Shown: positions 55,110 through 64,000 of the stretch, in pieces
Numbering within the stretch: the first letter of the stretch is position 1
Layout of the letters: each line of letters starts with the position of its first letter
Assembly (NCBI RefSeq): GCF_000428105.1
Contig: NZ_ATZH01000014.1
Coordinates: 1-64,000, forward strand
Direction: 5' to 3'
Source: Bacteroides pyogenes DSM 20611 = JCM 6294
GTDB lineage: Bacteria > Bacteroidota > Bacteroidia > Bacteroidales > Bacteroidaceae
Length of the DNA: 64,000 nucleotides
Made by a program: the position numbers and the translations under genes
The notes under the pieces: model-generated
Seen by the model: only the letters and a program-made list of their open reading frames with translations
Told to the model about the DNA's origin: nothing
Database searches by the model: none

Positions 55110-56060
55110 TTAAAGAAGCCCTTTTTCCGATAAATAGCGCTCGGCTTCAATCGCAGCCTTACATCCGCTGCCTGCCGCAGTAATTGCCTGACGATAATGG
55201 GAGTCGGCTACATCGCCTGCCGCAAAAACTCCCGGAACCTTTGTACGCGGTGTGTTTCCTTCCGTAAGAATGTAACCCACCTCGTCGGTATCGAGGTATT
55301 GCTTGAATATATCCGAATTAGGCTTATGCCCGATTGCCAGGAAGAAGCCGTCTATCGGCAATTCATAACGTTCTTCGTCAGACTCGCCCAAACGTTTCAC
55401 CAGCTTGACGCCTTCCACTCCTCCATCTCCGAACAGCCCTACGGCATTGTGTTCGAAAAGAATTTCGATCTTTTCATGAGCCATCACACGTTCCTGCATA
55501 ATCTTTGAAGCCCGCAAATAAGGTTTGCGAACAATCAGATAGACTTTAGAGGCCAAACCTGCCAGATAAATGGCTTCTTCGCAAGCCGTATCACCGCCGC
55601 CCACTACCGCAACCACTTTCTTACGATAGAAGAACCCGTCGCATGTAGCACAAGCGCTCACACCCATGCCCGCATATTTCTTCTCGTCATCCAGGCCCAA
55701 ATATTTGGCTGTCGCGCCGGTAGAGATGATAAGCGTATCGGTTTCGATCACTTTCTCCTCATCGATAGTTACTTTGTAAGGAGCCTTGCTCAAGTCTGAA
55801 GCGGTAGCTACGCCGAAACGGACATCCGCTCCGAAGCGAACAGCCTGCGAGCGAAGGTCTTCCATCAGTTGCGGACCGCTGATTCCTTCCGGATATCCGG
55901 GGAAATTCTCCACATCTGTGGTCGTTGTCAACTGGCCTCCCGGTTGCAATCCTTCATAAAGCACGGGATTCAGGTTGGCGCGTCCCGCATAAATCGCCGC
56001 AGTGTAACCGGCCGGTCCGGACCCGATAATCAAACACTTTACTTTTTCTATTTCCATCAC
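55110..56060 (-). CDS. trxB: Thioredoxin reductase
   Basis: 316 residues. FAD-binding GSGPAG (13-18), redox-active CATC (C137, C140), NADPH-binding GGGDTA (from 154) and the C-terminal FAAGDVADSHYRQAITAAGSGC are all present. It reduces thioredoxin with NADPH. It is the last of the minus-strand set ftsK-lolA-trxB; 69 bases separate it from lolA. Confidence 0.95.
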   Translation of the reverse strand: MMEIEKVKCLIIGSGPAGYTAAIYAGRANLNPVLYEGLQPGGQLTTTTDVENFPGYPEGISGPQLMEDLRSQAVRFGADVRFGVATASDLSKAPYKVTIDEEKVIETDTLIISTGATAKYLGLDDEKKYAGMGVSACATCDGFFYRKKVVAVVGGGDTACEEAIYLAGLASKVYLIVRKPYLRASKIMQERVMAHEKIEILFEHNAVGLFGDGGVEGVKLVKRLGESDEERYELPIDGFFLAIGHKPNSDIFKQYLDTDEVGYILTEGNTPRTKVPGVFAAGDVADSHYRQAITAAGSGCKAAIEAERYLSEKGLL

Positions 56061-56129
56061 GTTATTTCTTTTTTATATTTACTTTCCATCATACGCCCAT
56101 CCAAGCACAAAAGCCCGAACAGAACGGCC

Positions 56130-56777
56130 TTATCTCAAATCAATGATTTCTGCTTTCGGAAACTTCTTTTTGTCGAACACAAAATCGGCATCGGCATATT
56201 TCTTGCCGATTTGATAGGCGGTAACCGTTATTTCGGAACGGTTTTTTGCTCCCGGCTGCTGAAGCGAAATAAAAACCGGCTGATAAGTATTCCGGGCTAC
56301 GTAAAGAACGATACGCGAAAAACTCTGTTTCCGGTCTGTTGCCGTCAGAATTACTTCAAAAACCGGCTTCCCATGAAAATCGGCAACTTTCCCCAAGGCA
56401 TAAGAGAAGCCTTTCCGGTAACTATATAATAAAGCGTACGGATTTATAGTCCGAAGTTCTTCCTGCGTAGGGTTACTGATATTCACTTCATCGCTGCCGT
56501 CCATATAGCTCCATTGCGTTGTTCCGTCGAACCAAGTTGTCGCTTCCGAAGTTTTCAGCAGAAATTTCTCGCCTTTCAACCGAATCAAGCCATCGGAAAA
56601 GCTCTCCAATTGGCCGTTGTTATACGTCTTAACCGCAAATTCGGCCTGAACTCCTCCCGCTTTGCGAAAGGCTTCCGCCGCATTGTCCAAAACAGTTTTA
56701 GCCTGCGGCTGCCGTTGCTGGGCAGCCACAGGTAAAGACAATAAAGCTACTATAATACTAAAGATATATTTTCTCAT
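56130..56777 (-). CDS. lolA: LolA-like outer-membrane lipoprotein carrier
   Basis: 215 residues. Signal peptide MRKYIFSIIVALLSLPVAAQ, then a LolA-type half-barrel domain: AEAFRKAGGVQAEFAVKTYN, LRLKGEKFLLKT-like strands and TTQWSYMDGSDEVNISNPT. LolA ferries lipoproteins through the periplasm to the outer membrane. The N-terminal segment and tyrosine-rich strands match Bacteroides LolA-family proteins as I know them; low overall identity to E. coli LolA is usual. It is 18 bases downstream of ftsK and likely cotranscribed. Confidence 0.85.
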   Translation of the reverse strand: MRKYIFSIIVALLSLPVAAQQRQPQAKTVLDNAAEAFRKAGGVQAEFAVKTYNNGQLESFSDGLIRLKGEKFLLKTSEATTWFDGTTQWSYMDGSDEVNISNPTQEELRTINPYALLYSYRKGFSYALGKVADFHGKPVFEVILTATDRKQSFSRIVLYVARNTYQPVFISLQQPGAKNRSEITVTAYQIGKKYADADFVFDKKKFPKAEIIDLR

Positions 56778-56795
56778 TTTTGAATAAACGGACTG

Positions 56796-59285
56796 TTATT
56801 GTAAATTGTTCAAACGCATTTCCAAGTCATTGTCATCCACGCACATCACATCACGGGCTTTACTGCCTTGTGCCGGACCGACAATGCCGGCTCTCTCCAA
56901 TTGGTCCATAATTCTTCCTGCACGGTTGTACCCGATCGAGAATTTACGCTGGATTAATGAGGTAGACCCTTGCTGATGAATAACCACCAAGCGGGCGGCA
57001 TCCTCGAACAACGGATCGAGGCGTCCCATATCGACATCACCCGGTTCGCCTCCGCTCTCTTCATTCACATATTCAGGCAGAAAGAAAGCAGTGGGATATC
57101 CTTGCTGACGAGCGATGTATCTGGTAATCTCCTCCACTTCCGGCGTATCGATAAAAGCACATTGCACACGCACCGGATCGGCTCCTTGCAAGAAAAGCAT
57201 ATCGCCTTTACCTATCAGCCGATTGGCACCGGGACGGTCGAGAATGGTGCGGGAGTCCATCATGGCGGATACACGGAAAGCAATACGGGCGGGGAAATTC
57301 GCCTTAATGGTTCCTGTAATGATGTTCGTGGTCGGACGCTGAGTAGCAATAATCATGTGAATACCCACCGCACGTGCCAACTGAGCGATGCGCGCAATCG
57401 GAAGTTCCACCTCCTTGCCGGCAGTCATGATCAAGTCGCCGAACTCATCGATTACGACAACGATGTACGGCATGAATTTATGTCCTTTTTCCGGATTCAG
57501 GCGGCGATTGATGAACTTCTCGTTGTATTCTCTGATGTTACGCACATGAGCCATTTTCAGCAGGTCATACCGAGTATCCATTTCCACACAAACCGAATTC
57601 AACGTCTGCACCACTTTGGTCACATCCGTAATGATAGGTTCTCCCTCATCGGGCAGTTTGGCAAGGAAATGATTCTCAATCACCGAATAGATGCTGAACT
57701 CTACCTTCTTGGGGTCGACCAGCACAAACTTCAGCTCGGCAGGATGCTTCTTGTAAAGCAGAGAAGTGATAATGGCATTCAGCCCCACGGATTTACCCTG
57801 TCCCGTCGCTCCCGCCACCAATACGTGAGGCATTTTACAGAGATCGAACATGAAAACCTCGTTCGTGATTGTTTTTCCGAGAACAACCGGCAGTTCAAAC
57901 TTGGATTCCTGAAACTTCTTGCTGCCAATCACGCTTTGTCCCGAAACAATCTTCGGATTTTTGTTCGGCACCTCGATACCGATTGTTCCTTTTCCCGGTA
58001 TGGGAGCAATGATACGGATTCCGTCCGCCGAAAGACTCAATGCGATATCATCTTCGAGTCCCCTGATTTTAGAAATACGCACTCCCTGCTCCGGAGTTAT
58101 CTCATATAAGGTAACCGTAGGGCCTACGGTTGCTTTAATGGTACTGATCTCGATGCCGAAGCTCCGCAACGTATTGATGATTCTGTCCTTATTCGCATTT
58201 TGCTCTTCCATGTCAATGGTTGGTTCGTCATTATCAAAATGCTTCATCAAGTCGACAGTAGGGAAACGATAGTTTTCCAAATCTTTGGTCGGATTATAAG
58301 GCTCCTGTTCCGGCCCGCGATACTCTTCTTCTTCGACGGCGCTTTCAACCTCAAATCCGGGTTCGGCTTCGTCGAACCGTTCTTCCTGAGCTGCTGCGAA
58401 ATCTGCTTCGGTCGGCACTTGTCCGATAGTCATGGCAATACCGTTTCCATTCGGAGGTTCCGGAGTATCTCCTTTCAATTGAGGATTATCCGGATTCGTA
58501 TGCTTATCGTTTTCGCCAACCACTTGCATATCGATTGCAGGAGCAGACGGTTTCGCCGCATTGTGCTTCAAATCAAATTCCACTTCTTTCGGGCGGGATA
58601 TGGTAAACTCATGAGTCTCTTCACGCTCCGGAACAGGATGTTCTTTCCGTTTCCGCCTGAGGAAACTCAACCCGAACAATTTGCGAAGCCAAGTAATGGT
58701 TCGCCTGCTGAGATAAATAAAGAAACAAATGGCTGTCACCAGCAAAAGCATCCACACACCGGGAACTCCCACCTGCGAAATCAGCCACCGGCTTACATTA
58801 TATCCATGCATTCCGCCGAGATAAATGAAAGAGTCCTGATAATGATCCATAAAAGCGAATCCGAAGAAAACGGAAAACCAGATCAATAAAAGCGAACACC
58901 CGACAAACCATTTCCATAAACGCACGTTACGCACTTTCATAAGCTTCAGTCCGGCTACAGCCAAAAACACAAGAATAAAAAAAGAAGAGATGCCGAAGCA
59001 GTCATTAATGAGATAGCTTGCCAGCTGCGCTCCCCGCGAACCCGCATAATTCTTCACATGATTGTTGACCGCCGACAGGTCGGCAGGATTACCGCTGTCG
59101 ATAATGCTCTGGTCGGCCGCGCCGGTAAAGAAGAAAGAAGAAAACGCCAATAACAGATAAACCGAAAAAATGACCAGCATCAGTCCGACGACAAAATGTA
59201 TAGTCTCATTCCTTAATGCATTTCCAGCTTTATCAAAGGAAGACGAATTCTTTTTATTCTCTTTATCCGATTTCTTTTTTGCCAT
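56796..59285 (-). CDS. ftsK: DNA translocase FtsK
   Basis: 829 residues. Four N-terminal membrane helices (about 29-200), an acidic Pro/Glu linker (about 210-330), then the RecA-like motor with Walker A GATGQGKS (K498), Walker B in YIVVVIDEFGDL, and a C-terminal gamma winged helix (QGSTSLIQRKFSIGYNRAGRIMDQLE) that reads KOPS-like sequences. It pumps chromosome dimers through the septum to XerCD/dif. It heads ftsK-lolA-trxB. A candidate promoter is at 59331-59338. Confidence 0.96.
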   Translation of the reverse strand: MAKKKSDKENKKNSSSFDKAGNALRNETIHFVVGLMLVIFSVYLLLAFSSFFFTGAADQSIIDSGNPADLSAVNNHVKNYAGSRGAQLASYLINDCFGISSFFILVFLAVAGLKLMKVRNVRLWKWFVGCSLLLIWFSVFFGFAFMDHYQDSFIYLGGMHGYNVSRWLISQVGVPGVWMLLLVTAICFFIYLSRRTITWLRKLFGLSFLRRKRKEHPVPEREETHEFTISRPKEVEFDLKHNAAKPSAPAIDMQVVGENDKHTNPDNPQLKGDTPEPPNGNGIAMTIGQVPTEADFAAAQEERFDEAEPGFEVESAVEEEEYRGPEQEPYNPTKDLENYRFPTVDLMKHFDNDEPTIDMEEQNANKDRIINTLRSFGIEISTIKATVGPTVTLYEITPEQGVRISKIRGLEDDIALSLSADGIRIIAPIPGKGTIGIEVPNKNPKIVSGQSVIGSKKFQESKFELPVVLGKTITNEVFMFDLCKMPHVLVAGATGQGKSVGLNAIITSLLYKKHPAELKFVLVDPKKVEFSIYSVIENHFLAKLPDEGEPIITDVTKVVQTLNSVCVEMDTRYDLLKMAHVRNIREYNEKFINRRLNPEKGHKFMPYIVVVIDEFGDLIMTAGKEVELPIARIAQLARAVGIHMIIATQRPTTNIITGTIKANFPARIAFRVSAMMDSRTILDRPGANRLIGKGDMLFLQGADPVRVQCAFIDTPEVEEITRYIARQQGYPTAFFLPEYVNEESGGEPGDVDMGRLDPLFEDAARLVVIHQQGSTSLIQRKFSIGYNRAGRIMDQLERAGIVGPAQGSKARDVMCVDDNDLEMRLNNLQ

Positions 59286-59330
59286 GAGTATATTCTGTTT
59301 TATCTTTAATGCACTTTGCTATCTAAGCTG

Positions 59331-59338
59331 CAAAAATA
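59331..59338 (-). promoter_or_regulatory. Candidate ftsK promoter, -7 element
   Basis: The minus strand reads TATTTTTG, 46 bases before the ftsK ATG, in the divergent gap with the DUF5063 gene. Confidence 0.5.
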
Positions 59339-59381
59339 ATAAAAAAATACGGAGCGCTGCGTTCATTCAATCCTTTTTTGT

Positions 59382-59389
59382 TACCTTTG
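59382..59389 (+). promoter_or_regulatory. Candidate promoter of DUF5063-exonuclease-rlmI genes, -7 element
   Basis: TACCTTTG, 22 bases before the ATG at 59411; it excludes the upstream in-frame codon at 59378. The -33 is not clear. Confidence 0.6.
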
Positions 59390-59410
59390 CAATTCAAAAC
59401 AAAGCTGATT

Positions 59411-59971
59411 ATGGAAAAAGAGAGCCAAACGATATTTGACAAGAATGTGATTGAATTCGTTACCGTAGCCGCAGAATTTTGCGCATTCCTCGAACGTGCC
59501 GGCGAAATGAAGCAAAGCACTTTTATCGACACATCGCTTAAAATTCTGCCTCTGCTCTATCTCAAGGCTTCCATGCTTCCAACAGTCGAAACGATAGGTG
59601 ATGAAGCTCCCGAAACGTACGTGACCGAAGAGATATACGAAGTGCTCCGTCTGAACTTGGCGGAACTGATGGGAGAAAAAGACGATTATCTCGATGTTTT
59701 TGTTGAAGACATGGTATACAGCGATCAGCCTATCAAAAAATCCGTATCGGAGGATTTGGCGGATATCTATCAAGACATCAAGGATTTTATCTTTGTATTC
59801 CAACTCGGACTAAACGAAACGATGAACGATTCTTTGGCTATTTGCCGGGAAAGTTTCGGTATGCTGTGGGGACAGAAACTTGTAAATACACTCCGCGCGC
59901 TTCATGACGCTAAATACAATCAAGCGGACGAAGAACATTGTCACGATGAAGATTGCCATTGCCACGATTGA
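59411..59971 (+). CDS. DUF5063 family protein
   Basis: 186 residues from the ATG at 59411 (MEKESQTIFDKNVIEFVTVA). Mostly helical, acidic; the C-terminus ends in a His/Cys/Asp-rich tail (EEHCHDEDCHCHD) that could bind metal. The family is conserved in Bacteroidetes, often beside an exonuclease and an RlmI-like methyltransferase, as here; function unknown. The next gene starts 11 bases on. Confidence 0.8.
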   Translation: MEKESQTIFDKNVIEFVTVAAEFCAFLERAGEMKQSTFIDTSLKILPLLYLKASMLPTVETIGDEAPETYVTEEIYEVLRLNLAELMGEKDDYLDVFVEDMVYSDQPIKKSVSEDLADIYQDIKDFIFVFQLGLNETMNDSLAICRESFGMLWGQKLVNTLRALHDAKYNQADEEHCHDEDCHCHD

Positions 59972-59982
59972 GAAATAGAAAA

Positions 59983-60612
59983 ATGATAGTAAGAAGAACC
60001 ATTAATAAAGACGAAGTCAGAGAACTGCCTAAAGCCGTTTTCCCGGGACAGATTCATGTCATCCGGTCGGAAGCGGAAACGATAAAAGCAGTAACCTATC
60101 TACAGTCGAAGTCTGTTTTGGGCATTGACAGCGAAACGCGCCCATGCTTTAAAAAAGGGCAGTCGCACAAAGTAGCGCTTCTTCAAATTTCGTCCGAAGA
60201 ATGTTGTTTCCTGTTTCGCCTCAACATAACCGGATTGTCTCAACCTCTGATCGATTTATTGGAAAACCCGGAAGTTATCAAAGTCGGTCTCTCTCTTAAA
60301 GACGACTTTATGATGTTGCACAAACGGGCTCCGTTTCATCAGCAAAGCTGCATCGACTTGCAAGACTATGTGCGTCCTTTTGGAATACAGGATAAAAGTC
60401 TGCAAAAAATCTACGCCATCTTATTCAAAGAAAAGATTTCCAAATCGCAACGGTTATCGAACTGGGAAGCCGACGTATTGAGCGACAGCCAGAAACAATA
60501 CGCTGCCGTCGACGCTTGGGCATGTCTCAACATCTACAACTTGCTGCAAGAGTTGAAACGAACCGGAAATTATAAGATAGCCCTTGAACCTGAAGAAAAA
60601 AACATCTCATAA
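59983..60612 (+). CDS. DEDDy-type 3'-5' exonuclease domain protein
   Basis: 209 residues from the ATG at 59983 (10 codons after an upstream in-frame ATG that overlaps the previous gene). The RNase D/WRN-type fold: Exo I GIDSETRP (D49, E51), Exo II region KVGLSLKDDFMML, and Exo III YAAVDAWACLNIY. It should trim 3' ends of RNA or DNA; no HRDC or helicase domain is attached. It lies between DUF5063 and the RlmI-like gene in one probable transcript. Confidence 0.9.
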   Translation: MIVRRTINKDEVRELPKAVFPGQIHVIRSEAETIKAVTYLQSKSVLGIDSETRPCFKKGQSHKVALLQISSEECCFLFRLNITGLSQPLIDLLENPEVIKVGLSLKDDFMMLHKRAPFHQQSCIDLQDYVRPFGIQDKSLQKIYAILFKEKISKSQRLSNWEADVLSDSQKQYAAVDAWACLNIYNLLQELKRTGNYKIALEPEEKNIS

Positions 60613-60632
60613 ACATCGAAAAATAAGCCAGC

Positions 60633-61811
60633 ATGCATAAAGTATACCTCAAGCCGGGTAAAGAAGAGTCGCTCAAAAGGTTTCACCCCTGGATATTCTC
60701 CGGCGCAATCTCCCGTATCGACGGAGAACCCGAAGAAGGCGAAGTGGTAGAAGTATATACTTCGAAAAAGGAATTTATAGCCGAAGGTCACTTCCAAATC
60801 GGCAGCATTGCCGTTCGTGTACTCTCGTTCCGGCAAGAACCCGTGAACCGGGAATTCTGGAAACATAAGCTGGAAATAGCTTATAACATGCGTTGCAGCA
60901 TCGGAATTGCCACCAATCCGGAAAATGACACATACCGGCTTGTGCATGGTGAAGGCGACAATCTGCCAGGACTGGTGATTGATGTCTACGCGAAAACCGC
61001 CGTTATGCAAGCTCACTCCGCAGGAATGCATGCAGACCGCATGGCTATTGCCGAAGCTCTTTCGGAAGTAATGGGTGATAAAATCGAGAACATCTATTAC
61101 AAGTCGGAAACAACGTTGCCTTTCAAAGCCGACCTTTTCCCCGAAAACGGATTTCTGAAAGGAGGAAGCCACGACAATATCGCACAAGAATACGGACTCA
61201 GGTTTCATGTAGACTGGCTGAAGGGACAAAAAACGGGATTCTTTGTCGACCAACGGGAGAACCGCTCGCTGTTGGAACGCTATGCCAAGAACCGTTCGGT
61301 ATTGAACATGTTCTGCTATACCGGCGGATTCTCGTTCTATGCCATGCGGGGAGGCGCCCAATTGGTACATTCGGTAGACAGCTCGGCCAAAGCAATCGAT
61401 CTGACGAATAAGAACGTGGAATTGAATTTTCCCGGCGATTCTCGCCATGAAGCTTTTGCAGAAGATGCGTTCAAGTTCCTCGACCGGATGGGCGACCAAT
61501 ATGATTTGATCGTACTCGACCCTCCTGCTTTCGCCAAACATAAAGACGCTTTACGGAACGCGCTGCAAGGCTATCGCAAATTAAACGCCAAAGCTTTCGA
61601 AAAAATCAAGTCGGGCGGCATTCTGTTTACGTTTTCCTGCTCGCAAGTCGTCACCAAAGACAATTTCCGTACGGCTGTCTTTACTGCGGCAGCCATGTCG
61701 GGACGCAGTGTCCGCATTCTGCATCAGCTGACACAGCCTGCCGACCATCCGGTAAACATATACCATCCTGAAGGAGAATACTTGAAAGGATTGGTATTAT
61801 ATGTGGAGTAA
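60633..61811 (+). CDS. RlmI-like 23S rRNA methyltransferase
   Basis: 392 residues. An N-terminal PUA domain (KPGKEESLKRFHPWIFSGAI) and an EEHEE-type linker lead to a Rossmann methyltransferase with SAM motif LNMFCYTGGFSFYAMRGGA and catalytic LDPPAFAKHK and FTFSCSQVV. Family members (RlmI) make m5C1962 in 23S rRNA; the Cys in FSCSQ fits an m5C mechanism. It is 20 bases after the exonuclease gene. Confidence 0.92.
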   Translation: MHKVYLKPGKEESLKRFHPWIFSGAISRIDGEPEEGEVVEVYTSKKEFIAEGHFQIGSIAVRVLSFRQEPVNREFWKHKLEIAYNMRCSIGIATNPENDTYRLVHGEGDNLPGLVIDVYAKTAVMQAHSAGMHADRMAIAEALSEVMGDKIENIYYKSETTLPFKADLFPENGFLKGGSHDNIAQEYGLRFHVDWLKGQKTGFFVDQRENRSLLERYAKNRSVLNMFCYTGGFSFYAMRGGAQLVHSVDSSAKAIDLTNKNVELNFPGDSRHEAFAEDAFKFLDRMGDQYDLIVLDPPAFAKHKDALRNALQGYRKLNAKAFEKIKSGGILFTFSCSQVVTKDNFRTAVFTAAAMSGRSVRILHQLTQPADHPVNIYHPEGEYLKGLVLYVE

Positions 61812-61888
61812 AAAGCATTCAATTGTTATTTAAGGTTAACAATCGGCATTTTTAAATCGATATATCATGTTTTAAAACATAAAACACT

Positions 61889-61896
61889 TATCTTTG
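61889..61896 (+). promoter_or_regulatory. Candidate small-RNA promoter, -7 element
   Basis: TATCTTTG with A/T-rich sequence upstream, 7 bases before the presumed start of the small RNA. Confidence 0.55.
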
Positions 61897-61902
61897 CACT
61901 GT

Positions 61903-61970
61903 GTTTTTCATGGTATTAGATTTAAGGTTAATAAAGATTGGCTGTCTGGGATAGATAGCCTTCTTTTTTT
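61903..61970 (+). ncRNA. Candidate small RNA with own terminator
   Basis: A ~70-base unit: a -7 element at 61889-61896, an unstructured stretch (TATTAGATTTAAGGTTAATA), then the hairpin GGCTGTCT (61940-61947) / AGATAGCC (61953-61960) and TTCTTTTTTT. No ORF is inside. The A/T-rich part resembles a motif I have the impression of seeing near other Bacteroides genes, unchecked. The remaining gap to 62391 contains only the promoter of the next gene; a 79-codon minus-strand frame there is unconvincing. Confidence 0.5.
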
Positions 61971-62314
61971 ATATACCTCTTTCCTATATACCCTCTACCT
62001 AAAAAACTTTCACATTTAGCAAAAATAGATCTATCTTTAAGCAAACGCGTTTTTTGTTCTTAGGCAAATAGCTTTTGCCGATGCAACCCTTTTCAGACCA
62101 ATTCTCCCCTCAGAGTAATTTTTCGGAAAGCTAAAACCGGATATGCCGAATATTACCCCAATTTTGACAAACGCAGTCGCTACAAAATGCCGGACTCTTT
62201 CATCATAAAATCTCAGGTACCGACAAGCCGACACGATTTTATTCTTAGTATGATACGGATTTATCAGAAAAAGCATAAAGAAGAGCGCCTCTTTAGAAGC
62301 TTTTTCCCGATTAT

Positions 62315-62347
62315 TTGTCCACCCAATCGATGAATATATTATATTTG
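62315..62347 (+). promoter_or_regulatory. Candidate nucleoside permease promoter
   Basis: TTTG (62315-62318), 21 bases, TATATTTG (62340-62347); 44 bases before the ATG at 62392. Confidence 0.65.
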
Positions 62348-62391
62348 CATCTCATTAATTCACTAAATAGAGAAACACAAATAAGAAAATT

Positions 62392-63663
62392 ATGAGTATC
62401 AAAGTTCGTTTGATCATTATGAACTTCCTGCAATTTGCGGTATGGGGTTCTTATCTGACTTCCATGGGAAGCTATCTGGCAAACATCGGAATGGGAGAAA
62501 ACATCGGTCTCTTCTATGCCATGCAGGGAATTGTATCTTTATTCATGCCCGCCATATTAGGAATCATTGCCGACCGATGGATTCCCGCACAAAAACTGTT
62601 AAGCATCAGCCATTTTCTGGCAGCATTCTTCATGGTATTGGCAGGTTATTACGGTATGACCGCCGAACCCCAAGTCAGTTTCCCGGTTTTATTTAGCTTA
62701 TATTCATTAAGTGTCGCTTTTTATATGCCTACCCTTGCGCTTTCGAACTCGGTGGCTTATACAGCGCTCGATCAGGCTGGTCTTGATACCATCAAATACT
62801 TTCCCCCGATCCGTATATTCGGAACCATCGGCTTCATCTGTTCCATGTGGGCTATCGACCTGCTCGGCTTACAGACCAGTTACGGACAATTTTATGCATG
62901 TGCCGTCATCGGTTTCATTTATGGAATATACGCATTGACATTACCTCATTGTCCTGTCAGCCACAACAATCAAACCAAATCGTTGGTCGAAGCCTTGGGA
63001 TTACGCGCTTTCACATTGTTCAAAAGCAAGAAAATGGCCATTTTCTTTATTTTCTCCATGCTTTTGGGAGTATCTTTACAGATTACCAACGGATTTGCCA
63101 ACCCGTATATCAGCAGTTTCGGTTCCATCCCCGAATACGCGAATACCTTTGGAGTGCAACACGCCAATATCCTTATTTCGCTCTCGCAAGTGTCCGAAAC
63201 TCTGTGCATTCTGCTCATTCCTTTCTTTCTGAGTAAATTCGGAATCAAGAGAGTAATGCTGATAGCCATGCTGGCGTGGGTATTGCGGTTCGCTTTATTC
63301 GGTTTCGGCAACCCGGGAAGCGGAGTGTGGATGTTTATCCTTTCCATGCTTGTATACGGAGTAGCGTTTGATTTTTTCAACATTTCAGGCTCTCTGTTTG
63401 TTGATAGAGAAACAGACATCGGCATCCGTTCCAGCGCACAAGGGCTATTTGTCATCATGACCAACGGTTTCGGAGCCACAATCGGAACTTTGGGAGCTCA
63501 AGCTGTCGTAAACCGTTTTGTCGACTTCAACAGTGCAGCTCCCCAAACAGAAGGTTGGGCTTCTGCATGGTTCGTATTTGCCGGATACGCATTGACCGTA
63601 GCCGTTCTGTTTGCAATCATATTCAGGTACAAACATCAACCGGAAACAGCTAATAAAAAATAA
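62392..63663 (+). CDS. Nucleoside:H+ symporter (NupG-like MFS)
   Basis: 423 residues with 12 predicted membrane helices. The N-terminus FLQFAVWGSYLTSMGSYLA and the middle IRIFGTIGFICSMWAIDLLG resemble the nucleoside:proton symporter family. The second half contains GVAFDFFNISGSLFVDRETD and RSSAQGLFVIMTNGFGATIG, also typical. It probably imports nucleosides, complementing Tdk. The bifunctional-nuclease gene starts 3 bases after its stop. Confidence 0.87.
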   Translation: MSIKVRLIIMNFLQFAVWGSYLTSMGSYLANIGMGENIGLFYAMQGIVSLFMPAILGIIADRWIPAQKLLSISHFLAAFFMVLAGYYGMTAEPQVSFPVLFSLYSLSVAFYMPTLALSNSVAYTALDQAGLDTIKYFPPIRIFGTIGFICSMWAIDLLGLQTSYGQFYACAVIGFIYGIYALTLPHCPVSHNNQTKSLVEALGLRAFTLFKSKKMAIFFIFSMLLGVSLQITNGFANPYISSFGSIPEYANTFGVQHANILISLSQVSETLCILLIPFFLSKFGIKRVMLIAMLAWVLRFALFGFGNPGSGVWMFILSMLVYGVAFDFFNISGSLFVDRETDIGIRSSAQGLFVIMTNGFGATIGTLGAQAVVNRFVDFNSAAPQTEGWASAWFVFAGYALTVAVLFAIIFRYKHQPETANKK

Positions 63664-63666
63664 AGA

Positions 63667-64000
63667 ATGAACAACAAGATAGAATTACAAGTAATAAGCA
63701 TCACCAACAGCCAAGCTCAGATAGGCGCGTTTGCCATGCTTCTGGGTGAAGTAAACGGAGAGAGACAGCTGCCTATCATCATAGGGCCTGCCGAAGCTCA
63801 AGCGACTGCTTTATACTTGAAAGGTCTTCAGACTCCCCGTCCGCTGACGCACGACTTGTTCACGGCTGCCATCAACGTACTTGGAGCCAATCTGCTCCGC
63901 GTTTTGATTTACAAGGCTGAGGAAGGCATTTTCTATTCTTACATTTACTTAAAAAAAGAGAACGAAATTATTCGCATGGATGCACGAACTTCAGATGCAA
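63667..64000 (+). CDS. Bifunctional nuclease (BFN/DUF151) family protein, cut by window edge
   Basis: ATG at 63667, 111 codons visible, no stop before the window ends. The visible part (IIIGPAEAQATALYLKGLQT, PRPLTHDLFTAAINVLGANL) matches the DUF151 bifunctional nuclease domain as I know it. Family members are reported to have nuclease activity; the role in Bacteroides is unclear. It starts 3 bases after the permease stop, so the two are cotranscribed. Confidence 0.88.
   Translation, partial: MNNKIELQVISITNSQAQIGAFAMLLGEVNGERQLPIIIGPAEAQATALYLKGLQTPRPLTHDLFTAAINVLGANLLRVLIYKAEEGIFYSYIYLKKENEIIRMDARTSDA

Noticed and set aside
62037-62276. 79-codon minus-strand frame in the gap before the nucleoside permease
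   Set aside because: No ribosome-binding site or promoter, no recognisable family, composition not clearly coding.

Overview
This window looks like chromosomal DNA of a gut Bacteroidales bacterium (Bacteroides or Phocaeicola type). Evidence: promoters repeatedly carry the Bacteroides sigma-ABfr -7 element (TAnnTTTG), sometimes with a TTTG -33 element about 19 bases upstream. The gene content is typical of the order: a 199-residue Tdk, LptD with an OstA domain, NrdJ with a zinc-ribbon tail, type B L31, DUF3256, DUF5063 and DUF5715 proteins, a CBM20-GH77 amylomaltase, and a serine-type sulfatase beside a GH109 and a GH2 enzyme. Nearly everything is core housekeeping. There is no phage, conjugative element or CRISPR array; the only mobile DNA is the end of an IS982-like transposase at the left edge.

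Layout: 1-3210 (minus) holds the IS fragment, a YjjG-like HAD phosphatase, a coiled-coil lipoprotein, rsmI and a conserved unknown. 3743-5667 (plus): tdk, an AI-2E family permease, tRNA-Lys. 5894-14708 is a small host-glycan-like locus: a sulfatase (minus), then GH109, YitT, GH2 beta-galactosidase and a NahK-like hexosamine kinase (plus). 14716-18580: DUF3256, EamA transporter, truA, DUF5715 lipoprotein. 18925-25243: phoH, purC, menG, aroE, an alpha/beta hydrolase, then TPM and lemA. 25632-31400 (minus): lptD, an HD protein, a phosphoesterase, a BASS-like transporter. 31540-42186: an AmiC-like amidase, mlaD, dnaA, a nitroreductase (minus), nrdJ, malQ. 42739-49918: fba (minus), rpmE2, recJ-recQ, a TPR protein, a thioredoxin-like lipoprotein. 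50330-54521: a Phe/Tyr biosynthesis operon with an attenuator. 55110-59285 (minus): ftsK, lolA, trxB. 59411-64000: DUF5063, a 3'-5' exonuclease, rlmI-like methyltransferase, a candidate small RNA, a nucleoside permease and a partial bifunctional nuclease.

Two observations stand out. First, the pheA-aminotransferase-DAHP synthase/chorismate mutase-tyrA operon is preceded by a complete classical attenuator: a 28-codon leader with 12 aromatic codons in 14, an antiterminator pairing and a U-tailed terminator. Second, several long intergenic gaps hold tandem arrays of small palindromes. Five arrays, unrelated or only weakly related in sequence, share a palindrome centre-to-centre spacing of about 21-22 bp (two DNA turns). 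Others repeat at 64-68 bp, about three such units. This common geometry is not explained by any feature type I know and is the best candidate for an undescribed element here.

All functional statements come from reading the sequence and from remembered family features; no database search was run.
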